From Weizmannia acidilactici (GTDB taxonomy: Bacteria > Bacillota > Bacilli > Bacillales > Bacillaceae_C), in contig NZ_BKZP01000016.1 in assembly GCF_008974185.1 (NCBI RefSeq), forward strand, positions 1 to 64,000: a stretch of DNA of 64,000 bases, given 5' to 3'. The notes under the pieces were generated by a model. That model was not told the DNA's origin, ran no database searches, and saw nothing but the letters and a program-made list of their open reading frames with translations. The first letter of the stretch is position 1. Every line of letters starts with the position of its first letter. A program made the translations under genes and the position numbers. This document shows positions 8,221 through 17,006 of the stretch, one piece after another.

Positions 8221-8967
8221 ATGCATTCTACCGAGTCGCATACACGCAAATGGAAACAGTACCTTTTCATCATCGTTGTGTCCTTTTTTACCGCTGTATT
8301 TTTATATACCCAAATGCTGGCGCAAACTGCCGCTTTTTCAGCAAACGGTGCCCCAAAAGCGGTTTTTAAAGGGGAAAAGGGGATTGCGCTTACCTTTAAT
8401 ATCGGCTGGGGGGATGAAAAAGCCGTCCCAATCATTAAAACGCTGCAAAAAAACGGCGTGAAATCCGCTACATTTTTTCTATCAGGGGCTTGGGCCGAGC
8501 AACATCCCGATATTGTCCAAATGATCGAAAAAGCCGGGTATGAGATCGGGAGCCTCGGTTATGCGTACGTGGATTATACCGATACGGAGCCGAGCAAAGT
8601 GAGAAGCGATATGCTGAAGGCGCAGGAAGTGTTTAAAAAACTTGAAGTAAAAGACGTGAAACTCATCCGTTCCCCAACCGGCCATTTTGACAAAACGACA
8701 TTGAAAATAGCCAACCAACTGGGGCTCACGGTTGTCCATTGGAGCATCAACACGAATGACTGGAAAAACCCGGGCACCGATAAAATCATCGAAAAAGCAA
8801 GTGAAGCAAAAAACGGCGACATCGTCCTGCTCCATGCTTCCGATGCCGCCAAACAAACGAACAAAGCCCTGCCAACCATCATCCGCAACCTGTCGCACGA
8901 AGGAAAATTCATCGCCGTCTCCGAAATGATCGCAAACGGCGAAACGAAAACGAAAGTAATACCATAA
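8221..8967 (+). CDS. pdaB: PdaB-type sporulation polysaccharide deacetylase-like protein
   Basis: 248 residues: a short cytoplasmic head, one membrane helix (about 14-32) and an extracellular NodB-like (CE4) domain. PdaB is needed in B. subtilis to keep spores stable late in sporulation. The usual catalytic TFDDGP is TFNIGWGD here (Asn60 in place of the Asp) and the metal-binding HxxxH motif is replaced by SLGYAYVDY, so hydrolytic activity is doubtful; later motifs (RSPTG, VHWSINTNDW, LLHAS) remain. GGAGGG lies seven bases before the ATG. Placed, as in B. subtilis, next to kbaA and convergent with it across a shared terminator. Confidence 0.88.
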   Translation: MHSTESHTRKWKQYLFIIVVSFFTAVFLYTQMLAQTAAFSANGAPKAVFKGEKGIALTFNIGWGDEKAVPIIKTLQKNGVKSATFFLSGAWAEQHPDIVQMIEKAGYEIGSLGYAYVDYTDTEPSKVRSDMLKAQEVFKKLEVKDVKLIRSPTGHFDKTTLKIANQLGLTVVHWSINTNDWKNPGTDKIIEKASEAKNGDIVLLHASDAAKQTNKALPTIIRNLSHEGKFIAVSEMIANGETKTKVIP

Positions 8968-8988
8968 CAGAAAACGGGGCCCCCTGCC

Positions 8989-9026
8989 AAAAAACCGGAT
9001 GCCGACACGCAGCAATCCGGTTTTTT
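8989..9026. terminator. Bidirectional terminator between pdaB and kbaA
   Basis: AAAAAACCGGAT (8989-9000) pairs perfectly with ATCCGGTTTTTT (9015-9026) over a 14-base loop; T-runs exist on both strands. It serves pdaB from the left and kbaA from the right, whose stop codon lies within it. Confidence 0.92.
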
Positions 9027-9645
9027 AATTTGCGGCCTTCATCGCTGCTTTCTGTTCCCTCTCTTTTTGGGAACGCTTTAAAAAATACGGAAGAACAAGG
9101 AGCTGGAAAGCATTGCAGATCAAAAGTGGAAAAAACATTAAATACAGCCATGATTGATTATTCACGCGCAAAGCCGGCACCCACTCCAATATCGTTGCCG
9201 CCACCATAAAAAACAGGGCGGGAATGAACGCACTTGCGCTTTTAGCCTGTTTTGCCTTGGCAAATGCAGCCGCCAAAGAAACAGCCAGGACCACCGCCGC
9301 GAACCAAAGCGATTGGTGGAAATCCGCCCGGAAATACACAAAATCAAACAGCACATAACAGGCTGCCACAAGCTGGATTGCCTGCCACACCATCCGCGAA
9401 CGGAAAATATCGAGCCCAAGCTGGTGCACCGTTAAATAAGCAAAAAAGCCGACCTGGCTGACCAAGCTGAAAATCAACCCGACACCTGCAAACCAGAAAA
9501 ACGCGCCGACGATCGATAACAGATCCATACGGGCAACATAAGGCTCCAGTTCCGGCCAGCGGATCAAAAACCCCAATATCCCGGACGACACCCCGCCGAG
9601 TGCGAGTACGGCAAAAAAGAAACGAACCCAATTCCGGCTTGTCAA
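9025..9645 (-). CDS. kbaA: KbaA, KinB-signalling activation membrane protein
   Basis: 206-residue polytopic membrane protein with about six hydrophobic helices. In B. subtilis KbaA is required for the KinB route into the sporulation phosphorelay. Identified by position (between pdaB and gerD), length and membrane profile rather than by a catalytic motif. The start is taken as TTG at 9645 because AAAGGGGG precedes it by seven bases; the frame is open 22 codons further but without a ribosome-binding site. Divergent from gerD. Confidence 0.8.
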   Translation of the reverse strand: MTSRNWVRFFFAVLALGGVSSGILGFLIRWPELEPYVARMDLLSIVGAFFWFAGVGLIFSLVSQVGFFAYLTVHQLGLDIFRSRMVWQAIQLVAACYVLFDFVYFRADFHQSLWFAAVVLAVSLAAAFAKAKQAKSASAFIPALFFMVAATILEWVPALRVNNQSWLYLMFFPLLICNAFQLLVLPYFLKRSQKEREQKAAMKAAN

Positions 9646-9723
9646 CGCCCATCCCCCTTTTATGCTTTTGTACTTAGATTGTACCAAATAATTGTTTGAA
9701 AAATCTAGCATTTACCCTCCCGC

Positions 9724-9752
9724 GCATAAAACGAAAAAATCTCCCCATATTA
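9724..9752 (+). promoter_or_regulatory. Possible sigma-G promoter of gerD
   Basis: GCATA (9724-9728), 17 bases, CATATTA (9746-9752), ending 29 bp before the gerD start. It matches the forespore sigma-G pattern and the arrangement before pdaB. gerD is a known sigma-G gene in B. subtilis. Confidence 0.5.
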
Positions 9753-9781
9753 AAGATAGAATGAAGAAGGGAGCCAAAAGC

Positions 9782-10336
9782 ATGAAGAAAATTATTGTTT
9801 TGCTCCTCATCCCCCTGTGCGCTGCCCTTGCCGCCTGCTCCGGCAATGCCGCAATGGGCGGGCAGACAGATTATAACCAGACGAAAAAAATGGTCATTGA
9901 TATATTGAAAACCGACGAAGGCAAAAAAGCACTGCAAGATATCATCACGAGCGATGACATGAAAAAGAATCTTGTCATTGACCAGGCCTATGTCAAAGAA
10001 ACGATCGAAAAAACGTTAACCTCCCAAAAAGGCATGGATTTTTGGAAAGAATCGATGAAAGACCCGAAATTTGCCGAAGCGGTTGCCAAAAGCATGAAAA
10101 CCGAAAACAAAGCATTGCTGAAAAGTTTAATGAAAGATCCGGATTACCAGGCAATGATGATCGACGTTTTAAAAGATCCGGTTTATGAAAAAGAAGTGCG
10201 CAATATGCTGAAAAGCAAAGAGATGCGGAAAACAATGCAAAGTGTTGTGGTCGACACGTTTAATGATCCTTTATTTAAAGCGAAAATGGAGGACAGTTTA
10301 CGGAAAGCCGCCAAAGAAACGGACGGGAAAAAATGA
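9782..10336 (+). CDS. gerD: GerD spore germination lipoprotein
   Basis: 184-residue exported lipoprotein: signal peptide of about 18 residues with lipobox LAAC (lipidated Cys19), then a charged helical region rich in Lys, Asp and Met. GerD clusters nutrient receptors into the germinosome in the inner spore membrane. Start at 9782 chosen for GAAGGGAG about eight bases upstream and the immediate signal peptide. Lies between kbaA (divergent) and salA (convergent), as in B. subtilis. Confidence 0.92.
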   Translation: MKKIIVLLLIPLCAALAACSGNAAMGGQTDYNQTKKMVIDILKTDEGKKALQDIITSDDMKKNLVIDQAYVKETIEKTLTSQKGMDFWKESMKDPKFAEAVAKSMKTENKALLKSLMKDPDYQAMMIDVLKDPVYEKEVRNMLKSKEMRKTMQSVVVDTFNDPLFKAKMEDSLRKAAKETDGKK

Positions 10337-10347
10337 AGCTGCCGGAA

Positions 10348-10376
10348 AAAGCGGTGGGATGCTGCCCCACCGCTTT
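10348..10376. terminator. Bidirectional terminator between gerD and salA
   Basis: AAAGCGGTGGG (10348-10358) pairs with CCCACCGCTTT (10366-10376), loop seven bases. Lies between two convergent genes. Confidence 0.85.
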
Positions 10377-10385
10377 GCAATATGT

Positions 10386-11438
10386 TTATTTTTTCAGTTT
10401 ATCGACAATCTTCCGGGCTATTTCCGTATAAATTTTGCCGATGCGGTGATCTTCGGCATAAATGGACGGCGCAAAATCATGCTCATTCCAATCCGGCTGC
10501 TGAAGCGGCAGTTGTCCAAGCAGTTCCGTCCGCAGCTCCTCGGCCAATTTTTCCCCGCCGCCGCGGCCGAACACATACTCGCGTTCCCCGGTAACCTTGC
10601 TTTCAAAATAAGACATATTTTCAATGACACCCAATAAATTGTGTTCCGTCCGCAATGCCATCGCCCCTGCCCTTGCGGCAACAAAAGCGGCTGTCGGGTG
10701 CGGGGTTGTCACGATGATCTCATTGCAGCGCGGCAGCATCGAATGGATATCGAGTGCAACATCCCCGGTTCCAGGCGGCAAATCAAGGAGCAGGTAATCC
10801 AAGTCCCCCCACTCCACTTCATTGAAGAAATTGTTCAGCATTTTGCCGAGCATCGGGCCGCGCCAAATGACCGGCGCATTATCTTCGACAAAGAAACCCA
10901 TTGAAATGACTTTTACCCCGAACCGTTCGACCGGGATGATTTTTTCGCCGCGGACAACCGGGCGCTGCATAATGCCCATCATATCCGGCACGCTGAATCC
11001 GTATATATCGGCATCAATCAGGCCGACCTTTTTCCCAAGACGGGCGAGGGCAACCGCCAAATTCACGGATACGGTTGATTTTCCGACACCGCCTTTGCCG
11101 CTTGCGATCGCGATAAATTCAGTTTTGGCGGAGCCAAGCGGATTTGGGTTGTCTTCCTTCAGCAGATCCCGGAACTGGTCAAGCGTTTCTTTCGGAAGCT
11201 CGCCAAAACGGATGCCGACCGTGTTGGCGCCGATTCCCTTCAGTGCTTTTACAATCGCCATCTGCAATTGCAGCTGTTCCCTCGTGCCGGTTTTCGCAAT
11301 GGCGACTTTTACGCTGACATGCTGGATTTCCTCTTTGATTTTGATTTCGACAATCCCTTTTGTTTCTTCCAGCGTTTTATGTAAAAAAGGATCTTCAAAC
11401 CCTTTTATCGCATCATACACTTGTTGTTCCGTCAACAT
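10386..11438 (-). CDS. salA: SalA, Mrp-family P-loop ATPase
   Basis: 350 residues. An N-terminal MIP18/DUF59 domain (about 1-90) is joined to a ParA/MinD-like ATPase with deviant Walker A GKGGVGKST (about 114-122) and LLLDLPPGTGD. Mrp/ApbC proteins carry iron-sulfur clusters in many bacteria; in B. subtilis SalA indirectly raises exoprotease production by repressing scoC. The CxxC typical of Fe-S carriers is not visible near the C-terminus. AAGGATG precedes the ATG. Located between gerD and cwlD as in B. subtilis. Confidence 0.9.
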   Translation of the reverse strand: MLTEQQVYDAIKGFEDPFLHKTLEETKGIVEIKIKEEIQHVSVKVAIAKTGTREQLQLQMAIVKALKGIGANTVGIRFGELPKETLDQFRDLLKEDNPNPLGSAKTEFIAIASGKGGVGKSTVSVNLAVALARLGKKVGLIDADIYGFSVPDMMGIMQRPVVRGEKIIPVERFGVKVISMGFFVEDNAPVIWRGPMLGKMLNNFFNEVEWGDLDYLLLDLPPGTGDVALDIHSMLPRCNEIIVTTPHPTAAFVAARAGAMALRTEHNLLGVIENMSYFESKVTGEREYVFGRGGGEKLAEELRTELLGQLPLQQPDWNEHDFAPSIYAEDHRIGKIYTEIARKIVDKLKK

Positions 11439-11536
11439 TTTTCACACCATCCTTGAATGAAGTCGTTTCCAGCCTGAATCCAGTATACCATAATTTGACG
11501 ATTTTATGGACTGGATCGGCTTGCTGGATGGCGCCG

Positions 11537-12247
11537 TCATTTTAAATCTTTTTCTTTCGTAAAGTACCGCATAATCCCTTCATAAATGGATGCGGCCACT
11601 TTTGTCTGGTATTCGTCGGATTTCAGTTGCTGACGTTCTTCCGGATTGGAAAGGAAACCGATTTCAACAAGACAGCCCGGTTTTTTCGCATGTTTTAACA
11701 GGTATACATTGGACAATGTTTTCGAAACCCTCGTTGTATTTTCAAGGTTCCGTATCAATTCAGCCTGGATGAAAGTTGCAATTCTTTTGTTCTCGACCAT
11801 GCTTGGGAAGTAAAATGTCTGTGCGCCGCGCCACTGGGATTGCGGAATTGCATTTAAATGGATGCTGATAAACAGATCAGCTTCCGATTGGTTAATGAGG
11901 GAAAGCCGCTTTCTTAAATCTTCCACTTTGCGCCGGCTGTAGCCTCTTGTTTCATTATCGGCCAGGTCGGTGTCCGTTTCGCGCGTCATGATGACAAGCG
12001 CCCCCTGCTGCTGCAGGTAATCTTTGATTTTGCTGGCGACATTTAAGGCGACATCTTTTTCCAGCACCTCATCGCCGGTTGCGCCGCCGTCCGGACCGCC
12101 GTGCCCCGGATCCAAATAAATGATTTTTCCGGAAAGCGGCAAATTCCATGGGCGCCATGTATCTTTTTGGAAAAATTCAAACTGCAGAAGCAAAAATAAA
12201 AGGGCGGCCCCGAGCAAAAACCCCGCGATTTTGATCTTCCGTTTCAT
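11537..12247 (-). CDS. cwlD: CwlD, germination-specific N-acetylmuramoyl-L-alanine amidase
   Basis: 236 residues: an N-terminal membrane helix (about 6-24) followed by an Amidase_3 domain. Zinc ligands and catalytic residues fit the family: PGHGGPDGG, the glutamate in VLEKDVALNVA, SIHLNA, and the glutamate in LVEIGFLSN. It strips peptides from muramic acid so that muramic-delta-lactam can form in the spore cortex, usually with PdaA. AGGGAG precedes the ATG. Reads toward salA, 98 bp away. Confidence 0.93.
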   Translation of the reverse strand: MKRKIKIAGFLLGAALLFLLLQFEFFQKDTWRPWNLPLSGKIIYLDPGHGGPDGGATGDEVLEKDVALNVASKIKDYLQQQGALVIMTRETDTDLADNETRGYSRRKVEDLRKRLSLINQSEADLFISIHLNAIPQSQWRGAQTFYFPSMVENKRIATFIQAELIRNLENTTRVSKTLSNVYLLKHAKKPGCLVEIGFLSNPEERQQLKSDEYQTKVAASIYEGIMRYFTKEKDLK

Positions 12248-12360
12248 CTCAATCTCCCTCTCCTTGTCCTTACTGATAGTTATGGGACAAGAAAGGAAAA
12301 TAGAACTTTTTTAAGGTTGGAACTCAAACGGTTTCCCGTTTTACTGTGGAAAATCTCTCT

Positions 12361-12713
12361 TTCTCAGCGGAAGTTGGCAAAACATCAGCAGTAATTTAAA
12401 AATATCGGCAGAAAAGAACTGCAGCGGAAATCGTATCTCCCGCCCGCATCTGTCTTGAAAAATTTATCAGCGAAAAAGCTTCCTTTATCAGCGGAACCTT
12501 TCGGAAAATCAGCGGAATTCCGAAAAAAATCGGCGGGTCGATCTTTTTAGAGAGAACTGCCTTGGAATTAGACTTTAAATTCATATGCCTTCTCCCTTTA
12601 TTTGCTGTTAGAAAATCGGTATCAGCGAAAAAACTTTCTTTATCGGCGAAACTTGTCGGATAATCGGCGTTAATCCGAAAAATATCAGCGGAATTCCGAA
12701 AAAAATCGGCGGG
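12361..12713. repeat. 21-bp intergenic repeat cluster, left copy
   Basis: On the plus strand units of the form ATC(A/G)GCGG-N10-AAA recur with a strict 21-base period in two runs: about 12456-12537 and 12621-12713, with looser copies near 12363-12420. Both runs end in the same 30-bp stretch, at 12508-12537 and 12684-12713, with GGAATTCC in its middle. No spacer-repeat pattern and no open frame throughout, so it is not a CRISPR and probably not coding. The gap 12248-12755 between cwlD and ybaK holds nothing else recognisable. A related cluster lies at 20660-20975. Confidence 0.85.
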
Positions 12714-12730
12714 CCGGCAACAAACTTAGA

Positions 12731-12754
12731 GGGGGCCGCCTATAGCCGGCCCCC
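12731..12754 (-). terminator. GC-rich hairpin after ybaK
   Basis: GGGGGCC (12731-12737) pairs with GGCCCCC (12748-12754); the hairpin lies directly behind the ybaK stop at 12756. The T-run on the minus strand is weak. Confidence 0.6.
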
Positions 12755-12755
12755 C

Positions 12756-13199
12756 CTAATGAAGCCGCAGTTTCCGCCTTTGTTCGCCTTTTTTAAAGCC
12801 GTACGTCCACCAGTAGTCGGTAAACTGTTCGCATGTATAATAAATCGATTCCTGCATGGTATCTTTGCCGAACGTCCAGTAGAGCCAGAAGTTGTAAAGT
12901 GTATCCGTAATATGTTTTAACTCGGTTTCACACCGTTTTTTGGCCTGCTCCAACGGTTCGCCGTAGTAGCCGAAGCGGCTGTAGTGGCCGCCCAATAAAT
13001 ATGCCTCGATGGCCACATCATAGCAGCCTTCTTCGACGCTCTGCTCCATCCGGGCTCCCCCGTTGATCCGGAATGAATCAAAATGGGATTGAAAGCTTTT
13101 TTTCAAAGCTTCGATCGGGAGCTCCCGGAGCAGATTGCGTTCATATCTGATTTGCCTCTCCCGTCTTTTTGCAGACAGGGTGGTAATGACTTCATGCAT
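12756..13199 (-). CDS. ybaK: YbaK, DUF2521-family protein
   Basis: 147 residues, hydrophilic, with an aromatic C-terminal half (FWLYWTFGK, DYWWTYGF). Its function is unknown in any Bacillus. Identified from length, the N-terminal basic stretch and its place next to cwlD. AAGGAG nine bases before the ATG. It is the last gene in the B. subtilis-like sporulation block; to its right lies the accessory region. Confidence 0.78.
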   Translation of the reverse strand: MHEVITTLSAKRRERQIRYERNLLRELPIEALKKSFQSHFDSFRINGGARMEQSVEEGCYDVAIEAYLLGGHYSRFGYYGEPLEQAKKRCETELKHITDTLYNFWLYWTFGKDTMQESIYYTCEQFTDYWWTYGFKKGEQRRKLRLH

Positions 13200-13431
13200 C
13201 TATACCCACTCCTTATGGGTATTGTTCAACGAATGCCGGGCGAGCATACCATATAATGATTTCCAACCCAACAGCGCGGAAAATGCGTGGATATATAGGA
13301 TTAATTCGCGGATAAATAAAACAGGCGTATTTTAAGTTTACATAACATCCCGCTGTATAAGGACTGTACTCCTTCTTCCAACTCAAATTCATCCCATTTT
13401 TATAGAACAGTGCCCTTTTGTGCCCTTTTTC

Positions 13432-14877
13432 TCATTCGAATTCCTGCAAATCGATCCGACATGCTTTTAGCGGCACAACTTTTGTCCGCTTTGCAATTTT
13501 ATAGTCGAGCCACATGATGACAAACAACGGAATGCCCAAGTATGCCGCGAGTGCGCTCATCCAATCGATTTGGCCGCCGAGGAACGCCTGGTAATCCTGC
13601 GCCAAAATGACGATCAGTCCGACAACAAGGGCAAAGATCGGGCCAAACGGATACCATTTGGCATGGAAAGGCAGCTCCTCGACCGAGTGCCCTTGCGCAA
13701 TATACGCTTTCCGGAAGCGGTAGTGGCTGGCGGCAATCCCGAGCCAGAAAATAAAGCCCGTGACACTGGCTGCGTTTAATAGCCAAATGTAAATGGCGCC
13801 GTCCCCAAAGACAGATGCCAAAAATGCGAGTGCGCCGACAATCGTTGTGGCCACGAGCGCCGCAACTGGCACGCCGCGTTTATTGAGCCTAGCGAAAAAC
13901 TTCGGGGCCTGCCCTTCTTTTGCCATCGCATATAGAATTCTCGTCGAAGCATACAAGCTTGAATTGCCCGCCGATAATACGGCCGTTAAAATGACTGCAT
14001 TCATGAGCGAAGCCGCAAATGCGAGCCCGGCTTTTTTAAAGACGAGTGTAAACGGGCTCACCATAATGTTTGTGCTCTGCAATGTTTTTGTCGTATAAGG
14101 GATGACCAGCCCGATGACAAGAATAGCCAGCACATAAAACAAAAGGATCCGCCAAAACACGCTTCTGATCGCTTTCGGTACATTTTTGCGCGGATCTTCG
14201 CTTTCCCCTGCTGCGACGCCGACAATTTCCGTCCCCTGGAAAGAGAACCCTGCCGTAATAAAGACGCCGAGTGCGGCAAGCGCCCCGCCATGGAAAGGCG
14301 CATCCCCAACCGTAAAGTTTTTAAAACCGATTGCGTTGCCTCCCATAATACCGAATATCATCAAGGTGCCGACCACGATAAAAATGATAATCGTGGCCAC
14401 TTTAATAAAGGAGAACCAATATTCCCCTTCGCCGTAGCCTTTGACGGAAAGGATGTTCAGCAGAAAAATGACAAGCAAAAACAGGCCGCTCCACATCCAA
14501 GAAGGGCTGTGTGGAAACCAGAATTTCATGACGAGCGTGGATGCCGAAAGTTCCGCAGCCAAGGTGATCGCCCAGCTGTACCAGTAGTTCCATCCGAGCG
14601 CAAAGCCGAGCGCCGGATCAATAAAGCGGGTCGCATATGTACTGAATGCGCCGCTTGTCGGCATAAAAGATGCCAGTTCCCCGAGGCTTGTCATAATAAA
14701 ATAAACCATTACACCGATAACCAAATAGGCGAGCAGTGCACCCCCCGGGCCCGCCTGGTAAATGGCGGCGCCGCTTCCGAGAAACAGTCCTGTCCCAATT
14801 GAACCGCCGAGCGAAATCATGGTGAGATGCCGCGCCTTTAAACTCCGGTTAAGCCCGGAATCTTGTTTCGTATCCAT
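13432..14877 (-). CDS. Amino-acid permease, LysP-like (APC family)
   Basis: 481-residue transporter with about twelve membrane helices. The N-terminal half closely follows E. coli LysP as I remember it: LKARHLTMISLGGSIGTGLF, QAGPGGALLAYLVIGVMVYF, TSLGELASFMP and GWNYWYSWA. It therefore probably imports lysine or a similar amino acid by proton symport, though specificity cannot be read from sequence. ATG at 14877 is preferred since GGAGGTG lies eight bases before it; an in-frame ATG five codons upstream overlaps that site. Monocistronic by position; 13200-13431 downstream shows no clear terminator. Confidence 0.82.
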   Translation of the reverse strand: MDTKQDSGLNRSLKARHLTMISLGGSIGTGLFLGSGAAIYQAGPGGALLAYLVIGVMVYFIMTSLGELASFMPTSGAFSTYATRFIDPALGFALGWNYWYSWAITLAAELSASTLVMKFWFPHSPSWMWSGLFLLVIFLLNILSVKGYGEGEYWFSFIKVATIIIFIVVGTLMIFGIMGGNAIGFKNFTVGDAPFHGGALAALGVFITAGFSFQGTEIVGVAAGESEDPRKNVPKAIRSVFWRILLFYVLAILVIGLVIPYTTKTLQSTNIMVSPFTLVFKKAGLAFAASLMNAVILTAVLSAGNSSLYASTRILYAMAKEGQAPKFFARLNKRGVPVAALVATTIVGALAFLASVFGDGAIYIWLLNAASVTGFIFWLGIAASHYRFRKAYIAQGHSVEELPFHAKWYPFGPIFALVVGLIVILAQDYQAFLGGQIDWMSALAAYLGIPLFVIMWLDYKIAKRTKVVPLKACRIDLQEFE

Positions 14878-15037
14878 CAGGAACACCTCCATTTCGTTTG
14901 TTCCCTGTTAACAGCATATCTCCACGTTTTTCACAGGATAAAAGCACAACGTCCATACAATAGCACAAAAATTTTCGGTTGAAAATAGATTTTTGCATAT
15001 TTCCAGCATTTTAATGCATATTTTTACACCGCCAATT

Positions 15038-15069
15038 AAAAAACATGCAGCAGAGGAACATGCTGCATG
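15038..15069 (-). terminator. Terminator of the cysP-sulfotransferase-sat-cysC operon
   Basis: Minus strand CATGCAGCA (plus 15061-15069) pairs with TGCTGCATG (15044-15052) over an eight-base loop, followed by six T (15043-15038). Lies 16 bp after the cysC stop. Confidence 0.9.
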
Positions 15070-15085
15070 CCGTGGTACAGCCGGA

Positions 15086-15706
15086 TTAAAGACGGACCGG
15101 CTGCTTTTCAATATAATCGTTTTCCTCCAAATATTGGATAACCTGTTTGACGGAATCTTCCAAAGGTTGTTGATTCGTGTCTACAACGAGTTCCGGGCAT
15201 TCAGGCGCTTCATAAGGCGCGTCAATACCGGTAAAGTTTTTAATTTCACCGCTGCGTGCCTTTTTGTACAAGCCTTTCGGATCCCTGTTTTCGCACACTT
15301 CCAGCGGGCATTTCACATAAATTTCGACAAACTCACGGCCTTCCACCAGTTCACGGACCATGTCCCGGTCTGCCTGGTACGGCGAAATAAATGCGGTCAG
15401 TACCATAATGCCTGCATCTACGAACAGTTTTGACACTTCGCCGATGCGGCGGATGTTTTCTTTCCGGTCTTCCGGGGAAAATCCGAGATTTTTGTTTAAA
15501 CCGTGGCGGATGTTATCCCCGTCCAGAATGTAGGTACGGATCCCCCGTTTGTGGAGCTCATGTTCCACGGCAACAGACAAAGTCGATTTCCCCGAGCCGG
15601 ATAAACCGGTAAACCAAAGGATGGCGCTTCCATGCCCGTTCAACTTCCGGCGGTCTTCCTTTTTGACTTTGGCTTCGTGCCACGTAATATTGGTCGCTTT
15701 CGCCAT
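15086..15706 (-). CDS. cysC: Adenylylsulfate (APS) kinase
   Basis: 206 residues. Phosphorylates APS at the 3' position with ATP to give PAPS, the universal sulfonate donor. Walker [10 protein letters not shown] at 34-42, the APS-binding [10 protein letters not shown] at about 82-91, and [10 protein letters not shown] are all present. Last gene of a leftward operon cysP-sulfotransferase-sat-cysC, 46 bp after sat. In B. subtilis the equivalent gene feeds PAPS to CysH; here no reductase gene is adjacent, and a PAPS-type sulfotransferase is. Confidence 0.95.
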   Translation of the reverse strand: MAKATNITWHEAKVKKEDRRKLNGHGSAILWFTGLSGSGKSTLSVAVEHELHKRGIRTYILDGDNIRHGLNKNLGFSPEDRKENIRRIGEVSKLFVDAGIMVLTAFISPYQADRDMVRELVEGREFVEIYVKCPLEVCENRDPKGLYKKARSGEIKNFTGIDAPYEAPECPELVVDTNQQPLEDSVKQVIQYLEENDYIEKQPVRL

Positions 15707-15752
15707 GCGATTGGATTTCCTCCTTTTTACTTAATAGAAAAAATTTTCAAGG

Positions 15753-16910
15753 TCATCTTTCTTGCGCTTTCATGCCCCTGATCAATACTTCGGCAACTTC
15801 CGGGCGCGAGAATTCTTTTGGCGGTTTTTGGCCCGCGCGCAGCATTTCACGCACTTTTGTCCCGCTCAAATGAATATGGTCTTCTTTGCCGTGCGGGCAA
15901 GTTTTTGTCGTCGCCATGTTGCCGCATTTTGTGCAGTAAAAGGCATGTTCAAATTTTAATATCGTAATGTCGAGCTCATGTTCCACGGTGCTGATTAATT
16001 CCTGCGCCTCATATGTACCGTAATAGTCGCCCACGCCGGCATGGTCACGCCCAACAATGAAATGGGTGCATCCGTAATTTTTGCGGACAAGCGCATGGAG
16101 AATCGCTTCCCTTGGCCCCGCATAACGCATGGCGGCAGGATAAATGACAAGGCGTACGCGGTCTTTCGGATAGTAATTTTTCAAAATCACTTCATAACTT
16201 TCCATCCGGATGTCGGCCGGGATATCGTCGCTTTTCGTCTCACCGACAAGCGGGTTCAACAGCAGGCCGTCCACAATTTCAAGTGCGCTTTTTTGGATAT
16301 ATTCATGTGCGCGGTGCACAGGGTTGCGCGTCTGGAAGCCGACAATCGTTTTCCAGCCGAGAGATGCGAACATTTCCCGCGTTTCTTTCGGATCCTTATA
16401 ATAGGCTGCAAATTGGTCGTGGTTCGGGCGGTTGAGCAGCGTAATCGGGCCTGCGAGATACACGCCGCCGTTTTCATACAGGCGCTTGACCCCTGGATGC
16501 GCCGCATCGGTTGTGCCATACACAAGCTCTGCTTCCCGTTCTTTATCAACCGTATACTTTTCTTCCAGTTGGAGCGTGCCGTAAATGACGCCGTCCGCAC
16601 CTTTCAATGTAATCGTTTCGCCGATTGCAAACCTTTCCGCTTCTTCTTCCGTGACGGGAAGCGTGATCGGGATGCTCCAGACCAGTCCGTTTGCAAGGCG
16701 CATGTTTTCAACGACACTTTCGTAATCCCTCTGGCCCATAAAACCGGTCAACGGGCTGAACCCCCCAATGGCGATCAGTTCCAAATCGGAAATGCTCCAG
16801 TCGGAAACGACCAGTGTCTGATTTTTTTTTGCTTGTTTCAAAGCCTCCGCACTTTTGTCTTCGCGGTTCACCAAAACACCGCCATGCGGGACGCTCGTTG
16901 CAAATGCCAT
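15753..16910 (-). CDS. sat: Sulfate adenylyltransferase (ATP sulfurylase)
   Basis: 385 residues, the monofunctional bacterial/archaeal type. Makes APS and pyrophosphate from ATP and sulfate. Active-site motifs [12 protein letters not shown] and GRDHAG are intact, and a C-terminal CxxC...CPHG cluster could bind zinc. ATG at 16910 is chosen, with GGAGGAA eleven bases upstream; an in-frame GTG six codons earlier is inside that site. 96 bp separate it from the sulfotransferase gene. No APS kinase domain is fused; cysC provides that step. Confidence 0.95.
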   Translation of the reverse strand: MAFATSVPHGGVLVNREDKSAEALKQAKKNQTLVVSDWSISDLELIAIGGFSPLTGFMGQRDYESVVENMRLANGLVWSIPITLPVTEEEAERFAIGETITLKGADGVIYGTLQLEEKYTVDKEREAELVYGTTDAAHPGVKRLYENGGVYLAGPITLLNRPNHDQFAAYYKDPKETREMFASLGWKTIVGFQTRNPVHRAHEYIQKSALEIVDGLLLNPLVGETKSDDIPADIRMESYEVILKNYYPKDRVRLVIYPAAMRYAGPREAILHALVRKNYGCTHFIVGRDHAGVGDYYGTYEAQELISTVEHELDITILKFEHAFYCTKCGNMATTKTCPHGKEDHIHLSGTKVREMLRAGQKPPKEFSRPEVAEVLIRGMKAQER

Positions 16911-17006
16911 GTTCCAAAATTCCTCCACTCATGAATATTTTTCCTATAAAAAAGATAGGATTAATGTTTATACTCTATTTTAACATTAAACAGACTATTT
17001 TGGCAG

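Noticed and set aside
14893-15037. Riboswitch (lysine L-box) before the LysP-like permease
   Set aside because: I looked for the L-box core and found neither it nor a terminator/antiterminator pair.
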